From positions 20,274,001-20,338,000 of the forward strand of contig CM114273.1 of assembly GCA_050084515.1 (NCBI GenBank): a stretch of 64,000 nt of DNA, in the 5' to 3' direction. Positions 31,330 to 44,779 of this stretch are shown here, in pieces. The notes under the pieces are model-generated. The model had not been told where the DNA came from, did not search any database, and saw nothing but the letters and a program-made list of their open reading frames with translations. The DNA is from Blasia pusilla. Its lineage: Eukaryota > Marchantiophyta > Marchantiopsida > Blasiales. The translations under genes were made by a program, and so were the position numbers. Every line of letters begins with the position of its first letter. The stretch's first letter is position 1.

Positions 31330-34300
31330 AATTCTCAACTTAGTGGTTGTCATGCGACTTTGCTTTGTGAGTGGACATCCTCTTACTGCTGTGCGGTTGT
31401 CTTGCAGTTGAGTTGCGACCACTAGAACATTTGTGACTATCGATTTGATTGCCACTGTTCACAGTCACTCGCATTTTTTGAGTATTTGAAGTCGCAAGAC
31501 AATCGTCAACTATCTTGCGATTCTTATCCGCAATATAGTTGTAAAGCATGTACTCCCTAAATATCCTATCCCTTCAAGTGTTACGAAAAAGTCAAGTAAG
31601 GGACGTTCTCCAAAGTATGTTATGGCTTCGGAAGTATCCAAGGATGAAATTTGGAAGTATCCAAGGATCCGTATAACATTGATTGAAGAGACCCCACAAC
31701 CAAAGAGAAGTTTGTCCCAAGTTCATATCTACCAAAAAAGTTTAAATCACACATGGTTCCAACACTCAACATCATGATTTTTCCACATCAAATGTTGGAT
31801 CCCCACCCTATGCAAGATAAAGGAGTTGATCCCATCCCACTAGTAACAAAGAATGGCTAAAAAACTAATCTATATTATAATGGGCGACCTTATAAGTTCA
31901 ATAAGACAAAATAGAAGAGTAATAAGACAAAAGAGTGACATGTTTGAATTTTGTTCCTTCAGTCACATTAGATAGGTAGAGAGAATGAATTTGAATGGAA
32001 GAGGAAAATATTTGTATTGGTTTCTTAATTTATACTATAATGGGTGATCCTAGGTGACAAGACATAATAGTGAGATGACTAGAAAAAATTGCAAAATTTT
32101 TATAATTTTTCCCTTACTTCATATCTTATGAGAAGGGAAAATGAATTTTAATGGAGAAGGAGTAGATATTGATTAAAGTTTATAGGAGGATGGAATTATT
32201 TAGGGGATTGGGATATCATTTTAATTTTAATTAAGGAGTGGAATTACTTAGAAGAGTGGAATTTTATTATTCTTCTAATATTTAAGAAAATATAAATTCT
32301 ATTTAAATTTTGAAATGAAATATATGATTATTTTTTATAAATAATCATGTTAATTCAAATTTGACATATTGAGAAGGGAAAATTAATTTTAAAAGAAAAT
32401 GGAAATATTTTCGTTAATTAAATTTAACGAATAATTTAGTTAGTGGATGTTATTTTGGTGGGAAGAGTAGGTATTGTTCAAACTTTTATGGAGGAGTGAA
32501 ATTATTTAGGGGAGTTGGGTATTCTTTAAAAGTGATATGTTATTACTCTTTTAAAGTTTAAGAAACTAGACATTATCTGAAATTTTTGTTTCTAAATTAT
32601 AAAAAAAAATGTAGCTAGCTAGTAGGAAATAATGCGTGCTACTCAAACTTGGGAGTTTGTTGTGAAGCCGTGGAAGTACTCTATAGCTAGGGAGTATTGC
32701 TATTCTTTAGATTAAGCATGCCATTAGTATATGCATGGATTAATCTTGAAAGAAAATAATGTCGATTTATTGCTACTCATATTTGGTTGAAATTTTGATG
32801 TGTCTCCTCCCTATCTACTTCTAGCAAGGTCTCTAATATGGATCATATTCCCCACCCGCAATGCATAATAAGAAATCCGCTGAGAGTGTTGATAAGGTGT
32901 AGATGCCCCCGCTAAAGCTCGTAAATTACTAGATTCCATAGTGCCAAAAATACTCACTAAAAATCAAAGAGCAGAGGGAAAAATTAACCCATACCGAATA
33001 CGTCAAGTTAGCTCGTATCCTCAATGCCAAGCAGACTCTTCGCGTGGCACTATGAACTCAACAACATAACATGATCAAGGTTGCACCTTGAGTGCCAAGA
33101 GCACTCAAATGGAACACACACAATAGAGTTGCATAATAGAGAGGGGAAATTCGAGGAGAGGGATAAATTGGTTTCCTTGAATCCTAAATGCCACAAGCAC
33201 TCTAAGGGACACGAAAAACTCAACAAAGAAAGTAGATGAGGGCCTCATATTGAGTGTACATTCACATGCAATCGCATTTGAAATGTACACTCAAGATTCA
33301 GAAAAGAGTTGGAAACATAAAAAGAGGAACCATAACATTTGTCTGGCATGTCGTCCCAAGGCATAGAGCCCAATCTCATGAGCGTGTAAGATTGGGCTCA
33401 CAAGTGGCATGATGAACCTGAAACCACAAGTATGCTTAACCCAACCAAAACTATATGTGCAACTCAACCATACAAAACACATCAAGCTTGAAGGACAACG
33501 AAGTGGAGGAGAGAGACATAGTGCAAGTGCACACACAAGTGAAGTAAGAGGAGTTCATGGTTGCGCACAAATGTGAAGGAAGAGGAGTGTTGGAGGAAGT
33601 AAGAGGGGATGAGGGGGAGTAAGCACAGAGGAGGGAGTGAGGAGGGGTAAGTTAGGGATTGCACATGGAGATGGCGGAGAGGATCTGAGGAGGGAAGTGG
33701 ATTTGAGGTGGCGGAGACATAGTAATTACTTCCCCGCTAGTCATACACATCTCTTAGCGCCAAGAAGCAACCGTTAGATCTGCAATTTGGGGTCATGTCA
33801 CATCACAAGGTTAAGGTTAGGATTAGGTACAAGGTACTTTATATGTACATGGTAGTAGCAAATATAGAGCAAGGTTCGATACAAAGTATGTCAAAATGGG
33901 AAACACACATACAAAGGGGAAGTGAGGAAAGAGAGAAAGAAGAGAGGTTAATTCGATAAGGCAAATCTAGAATGAATACAAGACCAAGATGAGGATGGAA
34001 GAAGTCTGGCGTCGTAGAGTCCATCCTCTACTTCCCCTATCTTCACCTCAAATCTCTTCCAACCTTGAGCTTTGCTAGCGGAAGACTTAGTTGGATTCCC
34101 AAAGAGTCAACCGATTGCACTTTCGATAAGTAGACGAGAATCTGCCAAGTGCTAATCGGGTTGAATTTTCCCAAGTGCGTAGCATCTCCCTAAGAATCCT
34201 CTTCCCTGAACGTGACCAAACCAAGTATATGCTTTGAGGTGAAGATAGGGAAGTAGATGAAGTAGCTATACTTCATACTTGGTGTCGTGCGAATACACAT

Positions 34301-35348
34301 CGCTGCCAACATACATCGACTGTCATGCACACACATGTCTAAGATCCATCTAGCTATGAATCTACACATGAACGATTAGACACCCCCAATATAAAGTTGA
34401 ATAGGCATTGTAAGCTCTGATGAAATCTGCAATCAACCGTGCTTTATCCAAACAACCATCCTCATGATTTTGATACACGCTCGAGTAACAGCAAGAGAAA
34501 GTATAGACAAGGATTCCCAAAATGTGTGATCTCCTTATTGATCACTCCTAACCCACTCTTCAAGAGAGAATCTAGGCTCAATACATGCAAGCCGCGTTGT
34601 ATCACGGATCCCAACAAGGGTCTGCAATCCTAAGGAGATGAGCTCCAAATGAGCCTCATCCAAGGTATACCCCCCCTGGGCACCTCCATGGGTGACCTGT
34701 ACACACAGGTCACCTCCCTCCTAGCAGTCACTACCAACTAGCTCCCTAACAACCAAGGTTGATTGATTATCCTCTTATCCATGAACTTGTTGAGTTTTCC
34801 ACACTCAATTAGATCATGATTGAATTTTATTTCCTCACCATTTTCCTCTCAAGTACCCACACCCTAAAATTTGATCTTAATTGCCCTTCCTCTTGAGCAA
34901 TCCACCAGAGATTAAGAATCTTGCCCCTTCTCAATTCCGATACAATTTGTTTTACCTTGAGAGATTTCTCAACTCTAAAATTTGATATTGATTTCAATAA
35001 ATCTTTCACCTGATGTACTCCCATATGTTTAAGATACATTAGCTTGAAATCCTTGCAAACCTAAGACACTTACTTTTGCTCTAAATATAAAATTGAATCC
35101 CAAATTTTCATTCTTCTAAAATGCAATGTACATCTTCTTGAGATATAAATCTCATATGTATAAAATCAACATGCTAATCTCCACACTCTTTATCCATGCA
35201 TCCACTCACTAATATACAGTACGATAGTAGCAAGAGATAATTTACAATAAATTATAGGTCATATATAGGTCGCAACATATATAGGTCTCATGTAAGGAAT
35301 ATAAGTGCAAATAAGCCTTATACATGGTATATCCCCATGGATACCTCT
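31330..35348. other. AT-rich unassigned stretch with degenerate repeats
   Basis: About 4 kb without recognisable genes. At about 31868 and 32030 two related starts (CTATATTATAATGGGCGACC; TATACTATAATGGGTGATCC) follow AAT and resemble plant Helitron 5' ends; no 3' partner was found. From 31900 to 32600 a roughly 300-bp motif set recurs in degenerate form (GAGAAGGGAAAAT.AATTTTA; GAATTATTTAGGGGA). 32880-34640 is purine/pyrimidine patchy with no coding signal. 34670-34740 contains a local GTGACCTGTACACACAGGTCAC inverted repeat. Confidence 0.35.
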
Positions 35349-38028
35349 CACTAGAATAAATTTTGTATTATATGACTTTAAGAAATGACTATGTTGAGTC
35401 ATTGTTCACCGTAAATGACTCACTATGACTCATAACCATAAGAGTCATACAATCGAAGTCATATACATGCTATGACTTTGGTAAATGAGTGAAGTCATTA
35501 GCTACTCATTCATTGATATGTGACCAAGATGTCACGTCTGAATGACACATCAGAATGCCAAGTTGGCGTATGACATGGCAAGAAGAAATGATGTGGCAAA
35601 GTGAGCATCAAATCATGTATTGCCTCATGTCATACTTGGGAACGTTGGATTGTTTAGGCTCAATGAGATAATGACATGTGTAATGATATGAACGAATGAC
35701 AAAGTGACATGTGATTGAAATGATTGAGTCATACATACCAACTGAGTCATCTTTGATGACTATATGAGTCATTAATTATGACTAGATGGGTTAGTAGTTA
35801 TGACTATTTTAGTCATCCTATATGTGGTATAGTCGTATTTTATAACTAACTGAGACATTATATTGATGGTTTGAGTCATTTATCTCGAGTCATTCATGAC
35901 TGTACTAGTTATATTTCCAAACCATTTGAGTCATTGTGTTGACTGTATGAGTTATTATCACGACTATATTAGTTATTTTAATGACTGTATTAGTCATTCA
36001 CCCAACTCTATCAGTTATGTTTTATTACTAAATCATGTATTGTGTTCACAATTTGTCATTGCTCCTCTTAGTGATTGTTAAGTCAGAGGAGTTACTTTTG
36101 TAACTAATTGGTGGTAATCTAAGTAACATTATCCTCTTAATGTAGTTAGAGATTCTCTCATATCCAGTAAGGAGTAATGTGTTAATACAAGTAGCATAGA
36201 CAATGGTAAGGATAGACACTGTCAACATCTCAATCTAAAGATCTAGAAGAGGGACATATCTTGAGTAAGTCATTATAGGGTACATGCCGTTACAATGAAT
36301 ATTGAAAACCACAGATACATCACAATCAAACCATTCTCTAATTGATGAAACCAGAGTTTAGATGATTTATTGTATGGAAGAATCAAAGTATTTACATCAC
36401 ATTCTCAGCAAGCCGCAAGAAGGAACCATTAGCATATGGAATCCAAACTACAAAAAAATGACCTGATGGAATCATTATGAAAGTTTAAACATTTCTGGAA
36501 ATCACAAAATTCAGAGATCCTAATGAGCTAGCTTCTTTAAATTCAACTCCGGATGAATGATTGAAGTTCCAACTACATCTCCAAGTGTGAGTTGAGTAGA
36601 TTCATCCATTGTATTTAGCTCCCATAGTTGGTAATATGGTTGAGAAGTATCCTAAAGATCCACGCAGACTAATCCATGACCTATATCCTTCCCATGGAAC
36701 TTGTCTCGCCCACTCAAGCTTGAAACTACTCCATGACCCAAAATATTCTCGTTGAGTTTTGGCTGTGTGAGACGTACTTCATCTCCCAAACGAAGCTACA
36801 TACATACCAATTCAAAACATAAATTTAATGATGAGTGTAACAACATTATAACAATTGATAAGTCACTATACTCTGTATTATTACCTTAGTGAAGGTCCAT
36901 CCATCTAGGCGTAAAGTCCTTAAAAGTTGACAAGCCCAAGCTAGTTGGATACCAAATTTAGGAATAAAAACAGAAAAAATCATCCATTGTTGTCACATAT
37001 CTACGAAAAAACACATGAAATATCTTTGCAAAAAGTTTTAGCTTGATTATTTTACCCTCGGCTTCTTGTTGTTTAGCACTTTGGGGTCACATTTCGACTC
37101 ACTACCCACACTTGCAACCATCTTGATGGTTGCCTTCATCTTCTTTTTGATTTTTGATGAAGCTTATATGTCTACTATTGCTTCACTATAGAACATTAAA
37201 CTTCAAAGAGATTAATATATTGAACACTTTTATCGCCTGAGAAAATTCTCACTTTCACCACTCATAAACACGGAAGTTTATTGAATTGGTTGTTGTTGTT
37301 ATACATGCAGTTTGCTCCCATTGTTGACATGTACTTCAACATTCCTATATCTCGTCAAATGCAAATGGAGCAAATAAGACATGGAGTAGAGGAAAAATAG
37401 ACTTGAGATATGCACCCTAGGATATTGTAGCAGTCACAAATTTAGCTTTGTCACTGCTGTTTATAAGGTGAGTATAAGGTAAGATTGAATGCACCAATTG
37501 GGATCTGTTTTGGTAACCATCGATACCATGTATGATCAGATATCTCCAAGATTGGTAAAGAAACTCACCCACTCACTCCAACCAAATTCTATCGCAATGT
37601 AGGAATGGGAAACTTATGCAGTCTTGCAACAAGCGGCATAACAGAATAATATGAGTCCACTAATGAACAGAATGAGTACATCATGGTCTAAAGTTATAGG
37701 GCCGTAGCAAAACTATGGAGAAACATTCAAATTATTGCAACCCAACGACTGAAAAAGACTCTGACAACATTTAAACAAATGATGGTACCCGTCCCCTCAC
37801 ATTCTCCACCAGATCCCCCCTCGCCTAACTTATGCTTTCCCTAAACTTGGTAGACAATAGGATTTGTATGATAACACACTTGTGGACTTGGGACTAAATG
37901 TCATCCTTCCACTATCTGGTCTTCTGCTATAAATTCACAACATGTCGAGCAAGAGCAAATACTGATTTTGCTAAGCTGGTCACACCATAATTATTCAACA
38001 CATTTAGTAGTTACGATTCATTGCCCAG

Positions 38029-38030
<2 letters not shown>

Positions 38031-38102
<72 letters not shown>
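38031..38102. repeat. (CT)36 microsatellite
   Basis: An uninterrupted run of CT dinucleotides, 72 bp, followed by GTGTGAGC. It was probably generated by slippage; length polymorphism is expected. Confidence 0.95.
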
Positions 38103-38107
<5 letters not shown>

Positions 38108-38579
38108 AGCTGCAAGGAAATAGACACAAAGAAAGAGGGAGATGAGAGAAGAGTAAAGTAGAGATGAATGAGGGAGATAGTGTTAGTTTTATTGTGGGGA
38201 AATAAAGATGGAGAGAGAGGAATATAGTAAGAATCTACGAATATAGTGGAATGGAATGCGTGAGTGAGTTAGGAAATGTAGGGAAGATAGGAGAGGAGTT
38301 AAGGTAGGGTAGAGGGGAAGAGAAGAAATGGGATGGGGTGAGTGAGTGAAGATATGGCAGAGAGACAATGATAGGGAGGCAATGAATGTGCATGAGAGAG
38401 TGAGTGAGCAATGGCCTTTACATAATGAATAGTAGACCTAGTCCATATGTATACATTAAGAACATATGTATGCTCAGAGAGTCTTCATCTTTCTCTCTCT
38501 ATGATAAAGAGAGAGAGAGAGAAAGAGTTCAATACGATAGCAGCAATTCAATCCGCGCATGCTTCTATCTTGATCTCCT

Positions 38580-39260
38580 CTTCTCTTCATGAAGCAAGTG
38601 ATACGATAGTGAAAACCCGTATTGCAAGTGATATGAAGGTGAATTAAGGTTGGATTAGGGTGATATTGAAGTAAGGTTGGATTCCAAACCAACTAAATCA
38701 TCCTAAAATTTTCTTGAGAGCTAAAAAAAGAAAATTACTCCAAAATTAGCCTACGAGGGAGAGGGAGAGTCACCCTTCAATACGAGGAAGAGTCACCATT
38801 CAATACGAGGGAGAGAGAATCACCAGCAATCCAATTCAATCCGCACACCTTTCCTCTTATCTCCTCTTTGTGAAGAAAGTGATACGTATACGATACAATA
38901 GTGAAGAACTGTGTTGCAAGTGATACAAAGGTGAAGTACGGTTGGATTAGGTTTATAGTGAAGTAAGGTTGGATTCCAAACCAACTAAATCTTCTTGAAA
39001 AAAAATTCACCTATGAGGGAGAGTCACCTACAATAGTGAAGATCTATATTGCAACTGATTGAGCAATTGATACAAAGGTGAAGTAAGATTGGATTCCAAA
39101 CAAAAAAATCGTATCAAAATATGAGAGAGATTGCAATTCATCCTATTGCAATAAGATAGCACTCTCATCCCCACAAGCTTATGTCTTGATCTCCCTTCAT
39201 GAAGCAAGTGATACGATAGTGAAGACTGTGTTGTGTGCAAGTGATACGAAGATGAAGTAA
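38580..39260. repeat. Degenerate tandem repeat, about 280-330-bp units
   Basis: The anchor GAAG.AAGTGATACG recurs at about 38590, 38873 and 39200. Each is followed by TAGTGAA.., GGTGAA, AAGGTTGGATT and CCAAACCA blocks in the same order. Units vary in length and carry small indels. Short AGAGAGAG runs occur near 38500-38530. No coding potential. Confidence 0.6.
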
Positions 39261-39689
39261 GGTTGGATTGCAAACCATCTTCATCTCCAAAGAGAGAGAT
39301 ACCTCAAGCTCGGGCCGGATCAATTTGATTTAGTGGTTTGTAGATGATCTCCACGGCCTCCACCTTGGAGATCTCTCTTTCAAAAGAGTAGCTTTCTCTC
39401 CTTCACTCTTGCGGCCTCTCTCTCTCTCTATGATGTACGAGACCAGCAATCCAAGGCACATGGCACGAACAAGGGCAAGGTAGCTTCACGAGCACACGTA
39501 GTTGGCGCGAACTACTAACATGAGATTGATTTCAATCCCTCACGCTCACATGACAAAGAGGTGGGAAACGGCGGGGAAGGATGGGCAAGTAAGGGGATCC
39601 CACGCATGGAAGGAAAACGGGAAGAAAAGGAATGAAAGGGGAGGAGGAAGGGAAGGGGAGAGAAAAAGATAAGAGAAGGAAGCTCCATG

Positions 39690-42070
39690 AAATATAAGGC
39701 CAAGATAATAGGAATCCTTCCCGTTTGTGGATGGGACTTGAATCTTCCTTTCCCTATTTCATCGTGCCTTTTTATACCCGCCTCGAGACCTCAAAATCCT
39801 TTTGAAACAAATAAGCGTGGTTCCCATCTTCTTGGTTCTCCACATTCTTGCATCGTTAGATGGGGCTTACATTTGGCAAGGATTTTTATACCACCTTTTC
39901 AAATTATTTCAACGGTTCAGATCTTGCTTTACAATTTCCAATTTGGATTTAAAATTGCAATCCACTGGTACCATCTTCCATTTCTAAGTCCCTCATTGGA
40001 GATGCACTCCCCTTAAAACTATTCACTAAGCCTAGAATCCTAATTTCACATGCTTTGCAGAAGTTCCAAGCTTTTTGGGTGAGAATTCCTTCACTTGTGC
40101 TCGCTTTTGATCACATGAACCGTTCGCGTCAATATCTCGATTAGACTCTATCTTCCCACCGTTGGATGGCCCTAGGACTTTGAAGGCTCATGTAAGACAT
40201 GCCTTTGAAGAGGATGGACAGTTCAAATCTTATCAATTAAGTCCATAACAAGAAATTAAAAAATTGCCTTTTCGTCGTGGATTTTTACATCCGCCTCTGG
40301 AGCTTTAAATCCTTCGAAAAAAAATTGATCTTGGTTCCTATTACTATGATGCATATGATCAAAAATTTTGAAGATTTATGGGTTGCCATGGGTGAATTTG
40401 TTCCAAAAGGAGGCTTGTAGACAAGAATCATCCATCTTTTGACTTCTTTTCTTATAGATGTTGTTCATATTTGCCTTGTTCCAAGCGTTTTTTAATTGTT
40501 GGATGGGGCTGAAAGATTGCAAGAATATGTATCCCACCTTTTCATATCACCTCAACGCTTAAGATCTTGTTGCTTCGTTTCCAATTTGGATTTTAAATTG
40601 TGATCCACTAGTACCATCTTCCAATTTTAACTCCCTCCTTGGATATGCATTCACCATGAAAATATTCTCCAAGCCTAAAACCCTAATTTTTCATTTCCTA
40701 AAAAAGTTTCAAGCTTTTTAGGTGACCAAAACTCCACTTGTGCCCTCTTATCATGTCGGGTTGCTACTAGCAACGACCTTTCCCATGGATTCTATCTTCC
40801 CACCATTGGATGGCACTCAAAATTTTCTTTCTGAAGGAAAACATGCTTGTGGACGGTTGAGATCTTTCCAATTGGGTAGAAAGCAAAAGATAAAGAATCA
40901 TTCTTCTTATTTCATCGTGTATTTTTAAATCTATCATCCAAGCTTGGAATCCTCTAAAAAAAATGATATGAGCTCTTGCCATCGAGTCCCATATTCTTGG
41001 AAATTCTCAAGATTTTTGGATGGCTAAGGTTTAAGTTATTCCAAAATCTTGTGTCGAGAGGAAGAATTGCGTTCTTCCAAGAGGGATTCTTCTTGGTGTT
41101 TTTAATATTTCCATTGGTTCTATCTCAAGACCTTCTCCCACCATTGGATGGAGGTAAAAATTTTCAAACATAGGTATAATATCCTTTTTAACCACTTAAA
41201 TGGTTTTCGATCTTTCTTTTTCGTTTCCAATTTAGATTTAAAAATACCTTTCACCGAAACCATCTTCCATTTTTCACTCCTTCCTTGGAAGTGCATTCAT
41301 CTTGAAAAAATTCACCAAGACTAAGAATCAAATTTCACATACCTTGGAAAAGTTGTAGGCTTCTTGAGTGATTAACACTCCACTTGTGCCCTCTTATGAT
41401 GCCGAGTTATCATTATTGTCAACATCTCCATGGATTGTATTTTCCCACCGTTGGATGTCCCTGAAACTGTTCAGGATGATGAAAAACATGCTTTTAAAGA
41501 GTATGGACGGTTCAGATCTTCCCAATTGGCCATATAGCAAGAGATAAACATTCAGATTCCCTATTTAATTGTGCATTTTGAAATCCGTCATCAAAGCTTG
41601 AAATCTCCAAAAAACAAATGATCTGGGCTCTCGGCACCGAGTCCCATTATTTTGAAAATTTTCAAGACTTATGGATGACCAGGGGTGAAGTTCTTCCAAA
41701 ATCTTATGTGAAGAGGAAAAACTACACTCTTCCCAAAGGGATTTTTCTTGGTGTTAAGAAGATATTTCCATTGGCTGTACCTCAAAACCTTCTCCCATCG
41801 TTGGATGAAGCTGAAACTTTGCAAGGATTGGTATAACACGCCATTAAACCACTTGAACGGTTCAGATCTTGCTTTTCAACTTTTTATTTGGATTTAAAAA
41901 TATCGTTCATCGGAATCATGTTCCACTTTTTACTCCCTCCTTGGAGATGTATTCACCTTGAATAAATTCACCAAGCCTAAAACCCTATTTTTGTATGCCC
42001 TAAGAAAAAGATGATCTAGAATCTTGGGCATCGAGTCCCATCTTTGTGAAAATTACATGATTTATGGATG
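39690..42070. repeat. Satellite-like array: about 645-bp units, roughly 3.5 copies
   Basis: The anchor ATTTGGATTT (with variants) lies near 39941, 40584, 41229 and 41886. TTCCCACC.TTGGATG lies near 40151, 40795 and 41441. Spacings are about 643-657 bp. Units share AACGGTTCAGATCTTGC, TACCATCTTCCA, TCCTTGGAGATGCATTCACC, CCAAGCCTAAAACCCTA and CCACTTGTGCCCTCTTAT. They are diverged by many substitutions, so the array is old. It lies inside the possible CACTA-type element and next to its right end. Confidence 0.75.
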
Positions 42071-42560
42071 TTTTGATTTTAGGTTTAATACCTATTTTTT
42101 ACTATATTAAACTACTTATATTTGTAATATTATGTATTCAAATTATTCCATACTCTTGATGTCCTTTTAAATGATAGAAAATTTACAAGATTGTATGGAA
42201 TCCTTCATTATATTAAATATCCAATAAATAAATAAATATTTACTTATTTATTCATATTTTAATGACATATTTTCATTGTACCTCATAAGGAGATATTTTG
42301 TGGTAATATTGATATTTATTTATTTATTATTCTCCAAATTATGTTTTCTAGCAGAAGTTTGTGAGAAAATGACTCAGATTATTGGACGAGTCACGGGATA
42401 TGACTAGAACATGAGTGAGTCATTTCTAATACTATTTGACTCGTTATGTTATGACTCATTTGTTTTCAAAGTAAAAAAAAATGCCTGAACCAATTGAGTT
42501 ATACTCTGAGTCATTTTCCGCAGAAGTCATTCTAAGTCAAGCCATAGTTTTCTTGTAGAT

Positions 42561-44770
42561 CTATGGGTGGCCTAGATGTAGAGGTCATATCCTCGTAGCA
42601 TGTCATAAGCAACCTAAAGTACACATTGTACTATTTCCCGAAAAATGTCTACATAGCCTTCTCATAAGAAGAATTTAACTATCATGCCAATAAAAATTGA
42701 GTTCTATAGGCCGAAGTAGCACATACAAAGGCTAAGGCATTCTAACATGCACGTGTCCCACAAGCAGGGATCCAACGTGTCCAAGGTTGTCACTCCTTGT
42801 AAAGGGAAGGATGACCCACCCTTGTAGGTTATCTACCAAGAGGAGAGTAACCTCTATAAGACCCCTCTAAGGGACTTGATAATATCTTGTCCTACCTACA
42901 ATATACCATGACATTTACGTGTGAATTGAAGGAGCAAATTCGGATATTACTCGTGGTTTGGAAAAAAATCCCAAAAAATGTTTAGTATGGATTTGCCTTC
43001 TTTGAAGCTTTCTCAACGGCTTCAATTTTTTCAATAGGAATTTTGAGATGAATCCAAGTACTCTCTTGGCTCTCAATATGCTATTTATTTGCATTTGATA
43101 ATATTAGAATAGGAGATAGTGTCCCATCTTCCTCCATAATCTTTGATTCTTCCATACTAGATATTGCTTGAGCTCTTGTAATTTCCTTACTCTGATCTCT
43201 AACATATATATGTAAATCATTCAAGACTTGGGACAAACTTCCTTGATAGTTTTGGGATCTCAATCGATCCTACCATGCAAGGCGGTCCCAACTGCCCAAT
43301 GGAATTTCAACAAGTCTTTGACTAGCTAGGATTCAATATGTGAGTAATGGGTCAATGTCCAAGATTAGTGTCCATAATTGGTCCACGTGGATTTGGCTTT
43401 GTGTCAAAACCCCAATGCCAACCTGTGAATCCATCTTGTGCCCTCGGTTCACCCTAGCTTATGGTTCTCAAGGTGGGGTAGATGTTCATAAGACCCTTGG
43501 AGATATTCCTCCGTATATAAAGTTGTAGAGATCCCTAGCTTCTTCCTAGATATAGGAAAGTCCCCTCAAGTCATTCCAAGTGGCCCTAAACCCAACTATC
43601 ATTTTGATAGTTTGGGAATCTAGATATTTGCTCCTGTACTTGTCCGAGTTTGTAGTGCATTGAAATTGGCTTCTCAAAAGATTTCTACTGCTAGTATATT
43701 CATCCAAAATGTATCTTGGATCTAGTCGGTATGACCTCCAACATGAACAACCCCCAAATGCTCACTCAAGTTTCCAACTAGGTTGCGATCCCCTTAGCGT
43801 CCAACTCTTCTGGGACTTGAGCTCTTCTCAAGTCCCACTTTATGTTTGGTCTGACGATCCTAATTTATAACTCCCATCATATTATACTCCCATCAAGGCT
43901 TACATCACACCTTTGCATTTCATTTCTGATTTGGTAGACTCCAACGTGCTTTCATATGCATCATAGTGTGAGTCTACTAGAGTTTTGATGTATATAGCGT
44001 TGGTGCATGTTTAATTTGGTTATGAGTTTGTGACAAATGATGTTTCATTATATCTATATGTTTTTTCAAGGGGGGACATTTCTCATAGTGGATAGAATTG
44101 TTGATACTATGATTTTGACCCAAATTATGGTTTGGTGGAATGACATATGCGAGGATAAGTTCACAATAACAAACCAATAATCATACTTGAAAAATAAGTA
44201 TGCTCTTATCTATAAGCATCTAATTCAAACTTCCCAAAATTTTAGTGCATAAACTTCAAAGCTATCATGCCTTCAAAATTTTCAATTTAATGATCCAAGT
44301 TTAGAAGTGTTTTTCACAACTCTCTTTATGGAAAATGTTATTGGTTTGGTTACAAGAAAGTGTCGCGGAGTGTGTTTAAGACCTACGAGCCCCAAACATG
44401 CCATTGCTAGGTATCGCCAATCACCATTGTTTATTGTTTTGTTGGAATGGGCTATCACGATATCACCATGACAATGCCGATCACATTCAGCCCAACACCA
44501 AGGTCTGGGTTTAGGTTGAAGTGGACCGGACTTTGGAAGTGAGAAATCTTCAACTATTGTCTCAAACCTTGAGTCTAGAAGTCCAGACACATCTCATGCA
44601 AGAAACTCAACTAACTCAAGTTAGCAAAGGGCCGAATGAGTAAATGCCTTGCTAATGTGTTTCGATGTTTAGATGCCATGAGTTAGTATGGTTTCTTGTG
44701 TGTTTGTGTGTGTATTCGGTGACATCAATGTATATGTAGCGATGTGTATGTGCACGACAATGCAAGAAGA
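42561..44770. other. Unassigned non-coding stretch
   Basis: About 2.2 kb with only short, overlapping, unconvincing ORFs on both strands. No repeats shared with the rest of the window were noticed. A TTTTTTCAAGGGGGGACATTT segment at about 44061 is purine-rich but has no LTR partner. Confidence 0.3.
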
Positions 44771-44779
44771 TCGATGCGT

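Larger units (their letters stand above)
35349..42560. mobile_element. Possible non-autonomous CACTA-type element with TGAGTCA-rich ends
   Basis: The left end starts CACTAGAATAAATTTTG at 35349. The right end, read inward from about 42558 on the minus strand, starts CTACAAGAAAACTATGGC, close to CACTACAAGAAAA-type termini of plant CACTA elements. Both ends are followed inward by dense, mixed-orientation copies of TGACT/GAGTCAT: about 35376-36010 on the left and 42370-42545 on the right. Such clusters are typical of CACTA subterminal regions. No transposase is present inside. The last two bases at the right end and a 3-bp target duplication do not match, so the borders are tentative. Confidence 0.4.

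Noticed and set aside
38031-38102. CT run as a promoter element of a gene
   Set aside because: No gene follows; it is a simple microsatellite.
39690-42070. CRISPR-like array
   Set aside because: Units are about 645 bp and diverged, not short identical repeats with unique spacers; the genome is eukaryotic.
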